Both the position numbers and the translations under genes were made by a program. A DNA stretch of 24,877 nt, taken from a virus. A model generated the notes under the pieces. That model searched no databases. It was not told the DNA's origin and saw nothing but the letters and a program-made list of their open reading frames with translations. The stretch covers positions 1-24,877 of the IMG/VR virus record IMGVR_UViG_3300017917_004019; one strand, given 5' to 3'. Positions 7,322-15,202 of the stretch are shown in pieces (within the stretch, counting starts at the first letter, position 1; each line of letters starts with the position of its first letter).

Positions 7322-8004
7322 TATTCAGTTAAACCTTTAATTTTGTTATTAATTTCTTGAATTTTTTCGTTTATTTTAAATAATGCGTTATGAGTACGTT
7401 TTAAGTAATTCATTTGATCAGCATCACCTTTTAATTCAGTTCTCATACGAGAAGTAAATTCAACTAATTTGTTAATTTCATCTAATTTACGTTGGATTTC
7501 TTTAACACCCATATGTAATTGCTCTTGTGGCTTTCGATTTTTAGTCTCGTTTTTAAATTGAGAATAACGAACTTCATTAAGTTGTTTTTCTTCATTTTTT
7601 GGAAATTTTTTTGAGTCAACTATTTTAAATTTCACTAGTTCAAAATATTTATCGGGGTTAGGTAAATCTTCGTATCCTGGTTTTGAAGTTTCGTATTGTT
7701 TTTTAGGTTTTTTAAATGCTTTAGGAGTAGCATATCCTATTCTTTCTTCAAGATGTTGTTCTTTCCATAAGTCTTTAGAATTAAGTCTTTCATTAGGTTT
7801 AACAATTCTAAATCCCATTTTCTTATAAACACTACCTGATTTAGGCATTTTTTCAAATCCTGTAGGAGCATTTTTATCTTGGTTTGTAGATTTTCTAACA
7901 AAAGCTTTAGTTAAATAACCACCAGCACCACTAGAAGCTGATTCTTCATCAAGAAGTTCAGCTAGGTGTTTCAGTACTAATTCTTTTAACTTATCTTTAT
8001 CCAT
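7321..8004 (-). CDS. Unknown head-region protein with helical ends
   Basis: The 227-residue product is not recognised. It opens with an amphipathic helix, MDKDKLKELVLKHLAELLDE, ending at LDE before E21, and continues SASSGAGGYLTKAF, so it fits the tagged-protein pattern. A middle region with SGSVYKKMGFRIVKP and KYFELVKFKIV is followed by a probable coiled coil from about residue 160 to the end. It overlaps the upstream gene by eight bases (ATGGATAA) and the downstream small gene by one base, so all three are likely co-translated. The location between gp20 and gp21 suggests a core or internal head protein. Confidence 0.85.
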   Translation of the reverse strand: MDKDKLKELVLKHLAELLDEESASSGAGGYLTKAFVRKSTNQDKNAPTGFEKMPKSGSVYKKMGFRIVKPNERLNSKDLWKEQHLEERIGYATPKAFKKPKKQYETSKPGYEDLPNPDKYFELVKFKIVDSKKFPKNEEKQLNEVRYSQFKNETKNRKPQEQLHMGVKEIQRKLDEINKLVEFTSRMRTELKGDADQMNYLKRTHNALFKINEKIQEINNKIKGLTE

Positions 8005-8851
8005 TATGGATTTTTGTTAATTCACTATGTAATTCTTGATATTGTAATAAAGCAACTATATTATCGTCTTTTATAGTTTTAGATTCTAAAATAGGGTTAA
8101 TAAGATTTATTGTCTCATTCACTTTAATTTTAATTGTAGCATCCTCTATTTTAGGTAATAATTTTAAAAGAGATTCTTTTAATGATGTGAATTTAGTATC
8201 CACATATTTTTTTAAATTGGTTGTATTAGAAATATTATTAATATATTCTTTTAATACTTCTTTTTGCTCGTTAGATAAAGTATTAAACCTTTCATTAAAT
8301 TTTTCTAACATTATTTTATAAACTAATGCACGAGTTCCTTTATCTAAAGTTTCAAACTCACTTACTGAAGGTTGTGGTGTGTTTACAGCATTAGTTTGTG
8401 CTATATGTTCTAAAATATTCATTTTAGAAGTTAAAATATCATCTAAATTTTTAGTAGGATTTGAATTAGCTTCTAGTAAAGTATAAGTTGAAGATAATAA
8501 TTTATAATTATTGATTTTAGCTTTAAAAAAATCATCAATATCAAAATTAGCTTTAATTTCTTTAATTAAATTATATTTTTCTTTAATTAATTTACTTTTA
8601 TCTAATGTTTTACTTACTTCTAAAATTGTAGTAAGAATAGACTCAGCTTTAGCTTCACTAATATTTTGAGATTTTGAAATAGATTGATATAGTTTATTTT
8701 CTTTAGCTAATTCAGTATTAACAAAATACTTTTTAATTAAAGAAACAGCTTTAGAGTCTTGACTGGACATTGTATCTGCCGTAATCTTCCTTACTAGCAA
8801 TTCAAATAGTATTCCTGTATTACGGAATTTATTATGCTTTATATTAGTCAT
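7997..8851 (-). CDS. Unknown helical protein downstream of portal
   Basis: The 284-residue product is predicted to be almost entirely helical and rich in Lys, Asn, Ile and Leu. It starts MTNIKHNKFRNTGILFELLV, followed by RKITADTM. I do not recognise a family with an assigned function. It lacks the N-terminal cleavage tag of its neighbours. It directly follows the portal gene and overlaps the next ORF. An AT-rich box with an exact TATAAATA in the coding orientation lies 23 bases upstream of ATG 8851, so it may start a separate late transcript. A role in portal or core assembly is possible from context only. Confidence 0.85.
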   Translation of the reverse strand: MTNIKHNKFRNTGILFELLVRKITADTMSSQDSKAVSLIKKYFVNTELAKENKLYQSISKSQNISEAKAESILTTILEVSKTLDKSKLIKEKYNLIKEIKANFDIDDFFKAKINNYKLLSSTYTLLEANSNPTKNLDDILTSKMNILEHIAQTNAVNTPQPSVSEFETLDKGTRALVYKIMLEKFNERFNTLSNEQKEVLKEYINNISNTTNLKKYVDTKFTSLKESLLKLLPKIEDATIKIKVNETINLINPILESKTIKDDNIVALLQYQELHSELTKIHNG

Positions 8852-8873
8852 TATTAGATGTATAGTTAACTAC

Positions 8874-8885
8874 TATTTATAAATA
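8874..8885 (-). promoter_or_regulatory. Palindromic AT-rich box, exact late-promoter octamer on both strands
   Basis: TATTTATAAATA is a 12-bp palindrome, so TATAAATA is present on both strands (coding strand at 8881-8874, plus strand at 8878-8885). It lies between the portal stop and the 284-residue gene start at 8851. This copy satisfies the T4 late consensus in the sense direction. Confidence 0.6.
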
Positions 8886-8891
8886 TTAATT

Positions 8892-10823
8892 TTATTTATC
8901 TTCCTTTAAAAGGTTATCTTCATTTAGTAAATTACTTTCATCTTCAAATAATTTTACTTTCTGTTTTGGGAACATATTTTTTAAATTATTTGAGATTTGA
9001 TGATAAACAGCTTGTGTTCCTAAATTCTCTAATGCTAAAGGTGATCCACCTTTATATGCCGTTTTAAATCCTTTAGATTCAGAATCATCATTTTTCATTC
9101 CAACTTTACCTAATCTATCTTTACCTAGTGGATTTTCTTGAGTATTAATATTAGATGCTTTTTCTTTGGGACGACCTAATACTTGATCAGGATAAGTATC
9201 ACTTGTTTCACTATACCCTTTCGGCACACCTTCAGTACCTGGATATCTTCCTGGGCCATAAAGTGTAGCTAATGTATGTGGTGTACCATAGGCTTCACCT
9301 GTTTTCATAGGGTCATTACCTTCAGTTTCAATTTGATCTAATCTAAATTTACGTTTAGCATCTTCAATCATTAAATCTCTATATTCATCATATTGATCTT
9401 CACTGAAGTGGAAAATATTATCATAAATCCAATCTGTAGGTACAATTTTATTTTGAATTAATTCAGTAGCTAATGCAGATTTCTCTTTCATTAAAGCTAT
9501 TTTTTCTTGTTCATATATAATTGATGGAACAGTTAATGATAATTCAAAATTTGTTAAAGCATCTCCATCATACCCTTGTGAGTATAAATGAACTAAAGCA
9601 ATCTTAGTTAGTTCTGAGATTAGTATTTTTTGGATTCTTTCAACTGTACGAGCAAAACGAATATCTTCTGCAGCTAATGTAGCTTTACCTGTTAAATCTT
9701 TTTCAAATCCGAAATAGGCTTTTGGTACTTTTAAAGCAGCAAATAATTTATCTCTTAGATAAGTAACATCTTCAATAGCTGTATAATCTAACCCTTTTGT
9801 GGTTTCAATTCTAGTTGTAGCATCACCTCCTCTAACAGGGATGTAAAAATCTTCTAATATATTTTGAATATTATATTTTAAATTATATTCACCTGTATCA
9901 GGATTAATATAAGGAGTTTTTTTCATTTTGTTGATAGTACGTTGCATGAAGTTTTCTACTTCATTAGGCGGAATATTACCAACATTGATAAAGAAAGTAC
10001 GTTTTTCAGGTGCTCTAACAATACGATGTATTAACATCGCATCCTCCATTAAAGTTAATTGTTTAAATATTTTACGAGCGGGTTCAATAAAACTTCTACC
10101 ATAAGGTAAATAATTAAAATCAGATAATAACCTAAAATGAGCCATTTCATAGTTGTCAAATATTATACCATCATTTGGATTACGGGTATAATTAGACATT
10201 ACTTGAGGTCCTAATGGTGATTGTTGGGATGAGAAAGTAGGATCGTATTTAAATTTTACTTCTTGGGGTTTTTCGGGATTTCTACCTTCCATTCTAATAA
10301 TAGAATAAGAAGAGAATGGTATCACATTATAAACACCAAATTTTTCAGATATTTCTAATTTAAGATAGAAATCACCATACTTACACATATTACGAGTCCA
10401 AGACCAAAGATTAAATTCTATATTAAGAACATCATAAAATAAATTATATAGAATTTTTTGTATAGTTTCATCAGAAGAACGTATTTGTAATACTTCTCCC
10501 ATATCATTTCTCAAACAAGTTTCATCAGCTAATATATCTAATGTAGATGCAATAATTGAATCCCCATCCATTAATTCATAATCAGTATATAATTGAATAC
10601 GAGTAGTAGGATATGATAAATCATTATTATAATTAAAGTTTAGTCCACCAGTTGTAGTGTATACCTTATTATATCTGTCGTAAAGGGAGTTGGTTTGGAT
10701 AGTACCAAGTTGTTGGATACGATCTGTATCCATCACTTTTAATTGATTACCTCCAACATTTCTTATTATAACATCTGTTGAAAATAATCGTTGTAATCTA
10801 CCAAAAAATGAAGTATCTACCAT
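8892..10823 (-). CDS. 20: Portal vertex protein, T4 gp20-like
   Basis: This 643-residue protein would form the dodecameric portal through which DNA is packaged (T4 gp20 is 524). The most diagnostic block is at 259-282, MEDAMLIHRIVRAPEKRTFF followed by INVGN, close to the T4 segment LEDAMLIYRITRAPERRVFY. The conserved ETTKGLDYTAIEDVTYLRDK and KVPKAYFGFEKDLTGKATLA parts of the portal core follow. The extra length is mostly a polar C-terminal tail after about residue 500, which ends in a Glu-rich segment with two gp21-type sites (NLLNEDNLLKEDK), so the tail may be trimmed. It follows gp17 closely, with an AT-rich box 17 bases before the ATG. Confidence 0.96.
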   Translation of the reverse strand: MVDTSFFGRLQRLFSTDVIIRNVGGNQLKVMDTDRIQQLGTIQTNSLYDRYNKVYTTTGGLNFNYNNDLSYPTTRIQLYTDYELMDGDSIIASTLDILADETCLRNDMGEVLQIRSSDETIQKILYNLFYDVLNIEFNLWSWTRNMCKYGDFYLKLEISEKFGVYNVIPFSSYSIIRMEGRNPEKPQEVKFKYDPTFSSQQSPLGPQVMSNYTRNPNDGIIFDNYEMAHFRLLSDFNYLPYGRSFIEPARKIFKQLTLMEDAMLIHRIVRAPEKRTFFINVGNIPPNEVENFMQRTINKMKKTPYINPDTGEYNLKYNIQNILEDFYIPVRGGDATTRIETTKGLDYTAIEDVTYLRDKLFAALKVPKAYFGFEKDLTGKATLAAEDIRFARTVERIQKILISELTKIALVHLYSQGYDGDALTNFELSLTVPSIIYEQEKIALMKEKSALATELIQNKIVPTDWIYDNIFHFSEDQYDEYRDLMIEDAKRKFRLDQIETEGNDPMKTGEAYGTPHTLATLYGPGRYPGTEGVPKGYSETSDTYPDQVLGRPKEKASNINTQENPLGKDRLGKVGMKNDDSESKGFKTAYKGGSPLALENLGTQAVYHQISNNLKNMFPKQKVKLFEDESNLLNEDNLLKEDK

Positions 10824-10840
10824 AAAATTCTATTATATAC

Positions 10841-10848
10841 TATAAATA
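10841..10848 (-). promoter_or_regulatory. AT-rich box upstream of portal gene
   Basis: TATAAATA on the plus strand (AAATATTTATA on the coding strand) lies between the gp17 stop and ATG 10823, 17 bases before the start. Confidence 0.5.
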
Positions 10849-10855
10849 TTTAAAA

Positions 10856-12460
10856 TTAACCGAGAAGCCAACTTAAATCCTCAGTTCCACCTACACCATT
10901 ATCCATTTTATAAGGATTATCATTTTGTGCCTTATATGAAAATATTCCAGATGCTTGTTGATTTGAAACACCAAAACTACCTAAAGTAGCTCTAGTTAAA
11001 TCTAGACCTTGTTGTCTAAAACGTAGGGCTGTATCTCTCAGGAATAAACCAATGGAAAACGACATTACCAAATCATCATTATACCCTGCTTGGGATTGAG
11101 CTTTACCATTTTTCCAAACGAATACTCTTAATTCATCCATTAATCTACGAGATTGAAAAATAACTGATCTTTCTTGAATGTACGAAACTAATTTTGAGAC
11201 GCAAAGTGGTCTTGTTTTCATTGAAGTAGTAAAACCTGGTATCATTCCTTGTCCATTTTCCATTCTTGCTAATTGATTTTCATTAGCACCCATTGTAGTA
11301 TCGGATTTAGAAGAATAATATAAATTTCTATAACCCCTATCTATTAATTGTTCAATTACACTCCATCCAATATTAGCATTTTCTACTACTAATAAAGCAT
11401 CATTATATTCAGTTGCTATTGAAAATAATATATGAGCATAATCTTTAGTTTGAACTTGTGATTTAAATTCAGCTACTTGTTTGGCTTCAGCTACATCAAA
11501 AATATGAAATGCAGAATAATCAGTTCCATCTCCACGAGCAACGTCAGCTACTACCATATATGATTTTGAATAATCAGGTAGTTCCCAAATCCATAAATCA
11601 CCACCAGGTCCTCTCCTTTCAAGAGGATCCGAAATATAAGTTGATTCAAAAAAATTAAGTAAATCGGGTTCAATTACAGTATCCCCTGAGGTACTAAAAT
11701 CACAATCACATTCTTGAGCAGCATGTCTTAATCCTAAAATTTCATCTTGAGCATCTCTCCATGATTGATCTCGTTCAGGATGGACTGTCCAAGGTAATTT
11801 TAAGGGGACAAATTTATTTTCTTTAGCTTGTGCTTTAGTAAAGGTTCTATGAAACCAATTACCGGTACCATATGGGGTAGATAATGCTAAACATTGACCC
11901 CCAGTAGCTAAAGTTTGTTGGGCTGAAGCAAAAATCTCATCAATTCCTTCAATAAAAGCAGCCTCATCAATAATAAGAAAAGAAACGGCTTCTGAACGAC
12001 CTGCATCCGCTGTAGCACCAACTGCTTTAATTTGTGATCCATTAGTTAGTTTAAGTGATAATTTATTATTTTCGGAGGGTTTATCACTTGTTTTTAACCA
12101 TTTAGGTAAATTATCATAAGCGAAACGTACTTTAGTTACCATGTTTTTAGCAGTTTCCTGCTTAGTAGCAATACACAGTACGTTTTTATCTTTATTAAAT
12201 AACATTAACCATAAAGCATAAGCTGAGGCTAACGTTGATATACCTAACTGACGAGATTTATTGATAATAGTATACTCATTCTTTTGTAATTGATATAATA
12301 CCTTTTCTTGGAATGGGTATAAGTTAAACTGAATTCTACCACGTTGTGGGTGTTGAATCCAATAATATTTTTTCATAAAATAGACTGGGTCCTGCGCACA
12401 GCGGACCCACTCTTGTTTTATCATTTCCTTTAAAGGAATTGGATTTTGATTTTCAGACAT
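10856..12460 (-). CDS. 17: Large terminase subunit (packaging ATPase/nuclease), T4 gp17-like
   Basis: The 534-residue protein is the motor that packages DNA and cuts concatemers. The ATPase domain has a Walker A-like motif SRQLGIST at 69-76, Walker B FLIIDEA at 161-167 (D165, E166) and the coupling motif STP at 195-197. The C-terminal RNase H-like nuclease has acidic residues in VVADVARGDGTDYS (D306), VVENANIG (E360) and NDDLVMS (D462/D463). Residue 74 of Walker A is Ile where T4 has Lys. This deviant P-loop, with Gln/Arg earlier in the motif, is common in terminases and not a sign of inactivity. No small terminase (gp16) gene was found in the window. Confidence 0.96.
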   Translation of the reverse strand: MSENQNPIPLKEMIKQEWVRCAQDPVYFMKKYYWIQHPQRGRIQFNLYPFQEKVLYQLQKNEYTIINKSRQLGISTLASAYALWLMLFNKDKNVLCIATKQETAKNMVTKVRFAYDNLPKWLKTSDKPSENNKLSLKLTNGSQIKAVGATADAGRSEAVSFLIIDEAAFIEGIDEIFASAQQTLATGGQCLALSTPYGTGNWFHRTFTKAQAKENKFVPLKLPWTVHPERDQSWRDAQDEILGLRHAAQECDCDFSTSGDTVIEPDLLNFFESTYISDPLERRGPGGDLWIWELPDYSKSYMVVADVARGDGTDYSAFHIFDVAEAKQVAEFKSQVQTKDYAHILFSIATEYNDALLVVENANIGWSVIEQLIDRGYRNLYYSSKSDTTMGANENQLARMENGQGMIPGFTTSMKTRPLCVSKLVSYIQERSVIFQSRRLMDELRVFVWKNGKAQSQAGYNDDLVMSFSIGLFLRDTALRFRQQGLDLTRATLGSFGVSNQQASGIFSYKAQNDNPYKMDNGVGGTEDLSWLLG

Positions 12461-12477
12461 AACTTAGTTTTGTTGGA

Positions 12478-13194
12478 TTAAGCTTCTTCGCCACCCATTA
12501 AATCAGCAGCGCTTAACGCTTTTGGAGTTTTGTATACTTTAGCTTCTAATGATTTTTTTTCAGCAGTCAAATCTTTTAATTGAGCTACAATAGCAGCTTC
12601 TTCAGGAGTACCTTTGGCTGCTTGATAAGCTGGGATTAATGCTTTCATTTCTTTAGTTACTTGAGCTAATTTTTCAGCCGCAGTACCTAATCTTTTACCT
12701 TTTTTAGCAGCAGCAATAGCTTGTTTTTCAGCAGCCATTTCTTCTTCATCTTCACCATCTATAAAAGTTGAAGAAACTGGTTTTTCGTCTGCAGTAGGAT
12801 TAGTAATTTTTAATTTAGGAGATTTTTCTGCTTTTACTTTTGGTTCAGCAGCTGGTTTATCAGGATTTGCTTTTCTACCTCTTTGTCCTACAGTTCTTTC
12901 ACCTTTAGTTAAAGCAATAAATTTGTTAAGTTGATTATCATACAAATCATCACCATCTAAAGCATTAATTACTGCTTGATCACCTTTAATAGCTTTTTTA
13001 AGTGCAAGACCTTCTAAATCAGGATTAGCCGCAATTACAGCTTCAATTGAAGATTTTAAATCACCAACAATTTTAGCCATTTCTTCTAGGGAAGCTTCTT
13101 CAAGAGAATCATTTTCATCTAAAGTAGGCTCATAATTTTCTTTTAATAAAAGATCTCTGTATTTACGTAAATCAAAGTTACTATTAATATTCAT
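12478..13194 (-). CDS. Putative tagged internal or core protein
   Basis: The 238-residue charged protein is unrecognised. It opens with a tag-like helix ending DLLLKE before N20 (L17, K18, E19), and another site SLEE before A34 follows. The middle is Lys/Pro/Ala-rich (about 100-145) with GQRGRKANPDKPAAEPK, and the C-terminal half is Ala/Lys/Glu-rich helix. The composition resembles a disordered or DNA-contacting core protein. It is immediately upstream of gp17, 17 bases away, in the place where T4 has the small terminase, but I see no gp16 similarity. An AT-rich box lies 31 bases before ATG 13194. Confidence 0.85.
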   Translation of the reverse strand: MNINSNFDLRKYRDLLLKENYEPTLDENDSLEEASLEEMAKIVGDLKSSIEAVIAANPDLEGLALKKAIKGDQAVINALDGDDLYDNQLNKFIALTKGERTVGQRGRKANPDKPAAEPKVKAEKSPKLKITNPTADEKPVSSTFIDGEDEEEMAAEKQAIAAAKKGKRLGTAAEKLAQVTKEMKALIPAYQAAKGTPEEAAIVAQLKDLTAEKKSLEAKVYKTPKALSAADLMGGEEA

Positions 13195-13225
13195 TTTGTT
13201 TTTTTTTTAAAATTAGTAGTTTTGA

Positions 13226-13233
13226 TATAAATA
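13226..13233 (-). promoter_or_regulatory. AT-rich box upstream of the 238-residue gene
   Basis: TATAAATA on the plus strand (AATATTTATA on the coding strand) begins inside the upstream gene's TAA stop and lies 31 bases before the next ATG. Confidence 0.5.
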
Positions 13234-13764
13234 TTACAAAGAAATAACTTCTAGTATTTGTTTAATACGTTCCTCAGTTGTTCCTGAGATTGTGTGGAAA
13301 TTATTTATTCTATGTGAATAAGTGTTTAATAAACGTCGTATAGTAAAGTCAATTAAATCTCTATATTGTGCATCAGTTTCACGTACTCCATTATCTTCTA
13401 TTTCTACTCCTAAAGGAGAAACATAAAAAATATAATCATAATCATTAATAAAATTACGAGCATATTCTTCAAATGATACTTTATCAGCTTCTTTAATTGA
13501 TTTAGAAGCATTAGTAAAAGCCATTACATCAATAATAGTTCTATCAGTAATTAAATTTTCATTAAATAATTCACTTACTCGTTCAGCCAAAAATATAGTT
13601 TGACCTTTTAATGTAGAATCAGTATTTAATGGAATACCTAAATCTCTTAAATATTTACTACGTTCAGTAGCAAATTTATAGTCTTTGAATTGTGGTAATT
13701 CCTTTAAAGCATTAACTAAAGTAGTTTTGCCTACAGACACGGTTCCTGTTAGTCCTATTTTCAT
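13234..13764 (-). CDS. NadR-like P-loop kinase/ATPase (AAA_28 type)
   Basis: The 176-residue protein has an N-terminal P-loop GTVSVGKT at 7-14 and a second motif LITDRTIIDVMAFTNASK, in which DRT is typical of nucleoside-type kinases. These are features of the small AAA_28/NadR-like kinase family that includes nicotinamide-riboside kinases. The substrate cannot be read from sequence; phosphorylation of nicotinamide riboside or another nucleoside is possible. It lacks a targeting tag and lies between a terminator and the putative core gene, so it may act in the infected cell rather than in the virion. Length and motif layout look complete. Confidence 0.85.
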   Translation of the reverse strand: MKIGLTGTVSVGKTTLVNALKELPQFKDYKFATERSKYLRDLGIPLNTDSTLKGQTIFLAERVSELFNENLITDRTIIDVMAFTNASKSIKEADKVSFEEYARNFINDYDYIFYVSPLGVEIEDNGVRETDAQYRDLIDFTIRRLLNTYSHRINNFHTISGTTEERIKQILEVISL

Positions 13765-13801
13765 AACTTGTTTTATTAGTTTTGTTTATATAATGTAATA
13801 A

Positions 13802-13818
13802 GGCTCCCTACGGGAGCC
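13802..13818 (-). terminator. Hairpin terminator upstream of the kinase gene
   Basis: A perfect 7-bp GC-rich stem GGCTCCC/GGGAGCC (13802-13808 with 13812-13818) has a three-base loop and lies 26 bases after the stop at 13844. On the minus strand it is followed by TTATTACATT, a weak U-tract. It is likely a terminator or 3' stabiliser. Confidence 0.75.
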
Positions 13819-13843
13819 AAATTAGTTTGTATGTAAGTTTAAA

Positions 13844-14248
13844 TTAATAGTTATATTCATAGACATATATTTTCTCCCCTGCTATAATTTTAGGTTGGGT
13901 ATTTATAGCTTCAGCTTCTTGATCATCAACATCCATACTTTCCCTAGGAAAAGGTTTAAAGCTAGCCATAAATCCAGTATTAATATAGAGGGTTTCTACA
14001 ATAAGTTCAGCACAACCTTCAAAACCTGGAGTTGAAGATAAAAACCATCCTTTAATATAATCTTCATAATCATCTACATTATCATATTCTTCTCCACGTT
14101 CTATACCAGAATTAATTGCAGGCTTAGCTATTTTTTCAAAAGCTTCATCATAGTGTTGGTTTAAAAAATCAACTATATTTCCTTTTTGTTCTTCTTTCAA
14201 TAATTTTCCTTCAGCAAGGAAGGATTTTAAATTAAAATTATTTTCCAT
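13844..14248 (-). CDS. Small protein with capsid-targeting-like tag (sister tag to 3895-4314)
   Basis: The 134-residue product starts MENNFNLKSFLAEGKLLKEE, with gp21-type sites LAE before G14 and LKE shortly after. This tag matches the one at 3895-4314 almost residue for residue and is also similar at DNA level (shared CCTTCAGCAAG core). The bodies are unrelated. The remaining about 115 residues are acidic, with DDYEDYIKGWFLSSTPGFEG, and end in YVYEYNY; no family is recognised. A hairpin terminator follows, and an AT-rich box lies 25 bases before the ATG. A packaged head protein is inferred from the tag. Confidence 0.85.
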   Translation of the reverse strand: MENNFNLKSFLAEGKLLKEEQKGNIVDFLNQHYDEAFEKIAKPAINSGIERGEEYDNVDDYEDYIKGWFLSSTPGFEGCAELIVETLYINTGFMASFKPFPRESMDVDDQEAEAINTQPKIIAGEKIYVYEYNY

Positions 14249-14273
14249 TTTTTATAAATTTATATTTTATGGT

Positions 14274-14281
14274 AATAAATA
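14274..14281 (-). promoter_or_regulatory. AT-rich box upstream of the 134-residue tagged gene
   Basis: AATAAATA on the plus strand (TAATATTTATT on the coding strand) overlaps the region just after the TAA of the upstream gene and is 25 bases before ATG 14248. Confidence 0.45.
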
Positions 14282-14524
14282 TTAAAATCTTGATTTTACT
14301 TGTGGATTTTTATCTGGTGGTACTCCGTTTCTATCTTTACGTGCTTCAACCCATTCATCTTTAGTATATTGGAAACCATATAAATAATATTCATCTTTTT
14401 TCTTTAATTCTTTAGAATACTTTATAGCAGGTCCATCCCAGTTATGAAGTTTACCATTAAAATGCGTAATTGTTCTACCATCGGTAGAAGTAAACGTTCT
14501 TGTTTTATAATCATTATTTTTCAT
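14282..14524 (-). CDS. Small MORN-like repeat protein
   Basis: From ATG 14524 the product is 80 residues, starting MKNNDYKTRTFTSTDG. A longer reading from 14560 would need a TTG start inside the GIY-YIG gene and is unlikely. The segment HFNGKLHNWDGPAIKY followed by YYLYGFQYTKDEW resembles the short phage repeat pattern of the type NGxLHxxDGPA...YYxxGxxhTxxEW, related in look to MORN repeats. The function of such proteins is unknown. It lies 20 bases after the GIY-YIG endonuclease and may be co-transcribed with it. Confidence 0.75.
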   Translation of the reverse strand: MKNNDYKTRTFTSTDGRTITHFNGKLHNWDGPAIKYSKELKKKDEYYLYGFQYTKDEWVEARKDRNGVPPDKNPQVKSRF

Positions 14525-14544
14525 AATATTAAATATAATAAAAT

Positions 14545-15150
14545 TTATTTGTATTTCCAAATAAACCCATAAGAGGTTTTTTGTCTACCTGCTGCACAAT
14601 CAGCTATACTATTACCGGATTTACCTAAACATCTTCCTGCTTCTTGTGCTGATTGGTATTCGTTAATTAAGTTATTTTTTAAGTCGTATTGGAGTATAGG
14701 TTTATAATGGCTTAAATAATTTTTAGGTTTACCTCTAAGAGCATCTCCTATTTTATCACCCCATAATATTTGTCTCCCTTTATTTGCTTTGCTTAATTTT
14801 TCACACCATTCAGGGGTTTTAGGCCTTTTAGTACCAATTTGTCCTTGACTTTGTTTAGTTTTAACTTCATCAGTATAAGACCATTTAGTTCCTCCAGCAG
14901 AATATTGAGTTTGGTTAACTAACTCTATTCCCTGGGATTTATAGGTGTTTATTAAATTATGTTCGTATTCTATAGCTTGATTTTCATCTTCAAAATATTC
15001 AAGAATTTCAGCTTTAAATCCTACTTTATTAACTATATTATTCCACCCCTTATTATTTCTTTTAGTACGAAAAGCTCTATCTTTACATCCTTTCCCAATA
15101 TAAAAAGGAATATTGTTATCTAATCTTAAATGTTGGTATACATAAAACAT
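14545..15150 (-). CDS. GIY-YIG homing endonuclease
   Basis: The 201-residue protein has an N-terminal GIY-YIG nuclease domain: FYVYQHL at 2-8, FYIGKG at 16-21, an Arg-rich stretch RAFRTKRN and an acidic helix AIEYEHNLINTYKS. The C-terminal part, with ILQYDLKNNLINEYQSAQEA, GNSIADCAAGRQKTSYGFIW and flanking residues, looks like a NUMOD/IENR1 DNA-binding module. The middle shows GTKRPKTPEWCEKLSKANKG, typical of NUMOD3-like repeats. It is free-standing between the FAD oxidoreductase and the MORN-like gene. A 12-bp RNA hairpin ends three bases before the ATG, matching the arrangement at the HNH gene. All expected motifs are present, so it is probably functional. Confidence 0.92.
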   Translation of the reverse strand: MFYVYQHLRLDNNIPFYIGKGCKDRAFRTKRNNKGWNNIVNKVGFKAEILEYFEDENQAIEYEHNLINTYKSQGIELVNQTQYSAGGTKWSYTDEVKTKQSQGQIGTKRPKTPEWCEKLSKANKGRQILWGDKIGDALRGKPKNYLSHYKPILQYDLKNNLINEYQSAQEAGRCLGKSGNSIADCAAGRQKTSYGFIWKYK

Positions 15151-15153
15151 AAT

Positions 15154-15202
15154 ATAAGTATTTAATGTCAGGTATAAATATTACCAGAAGTTAAATACTT
15201 AT
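15154..15202 (-). promoter_or_regulatory. Hairpin masking the GIY-YIG start, with AT-rich box in its loop
   Basis: In the minus-strand RNA, ATAAGTATTTAA (15202-15191) pairs perfectly over 12 bp with TTAAATACTTAT (15165-15154). The stem ends three bases before ATG 15150. The 5' arm overlaps the stop codon of the FAD gene. The 25-base loop contains the box AATATTTATA (TATAAATA at 15173-15180 on plus) framed by GGTA/TACC. The layout equals that of the HNH gene. Confidence 0.8.

Noticed and set aside
12478-13194. Small terminase subunit (gp16)
   Set aside because: Only the position before gp17 suggests it. The protein has a tag and Lys/Pro/Ala-rich sequence with no gp16-like features that I can see.
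14525-14560. N-terminal extension of the MORN-like gene from 14560
   Set aside because: It needs a TTG codon inside the GIY-YIG gene; the ATG at 14524 gives a clean start just after the GIY-YIG stop.
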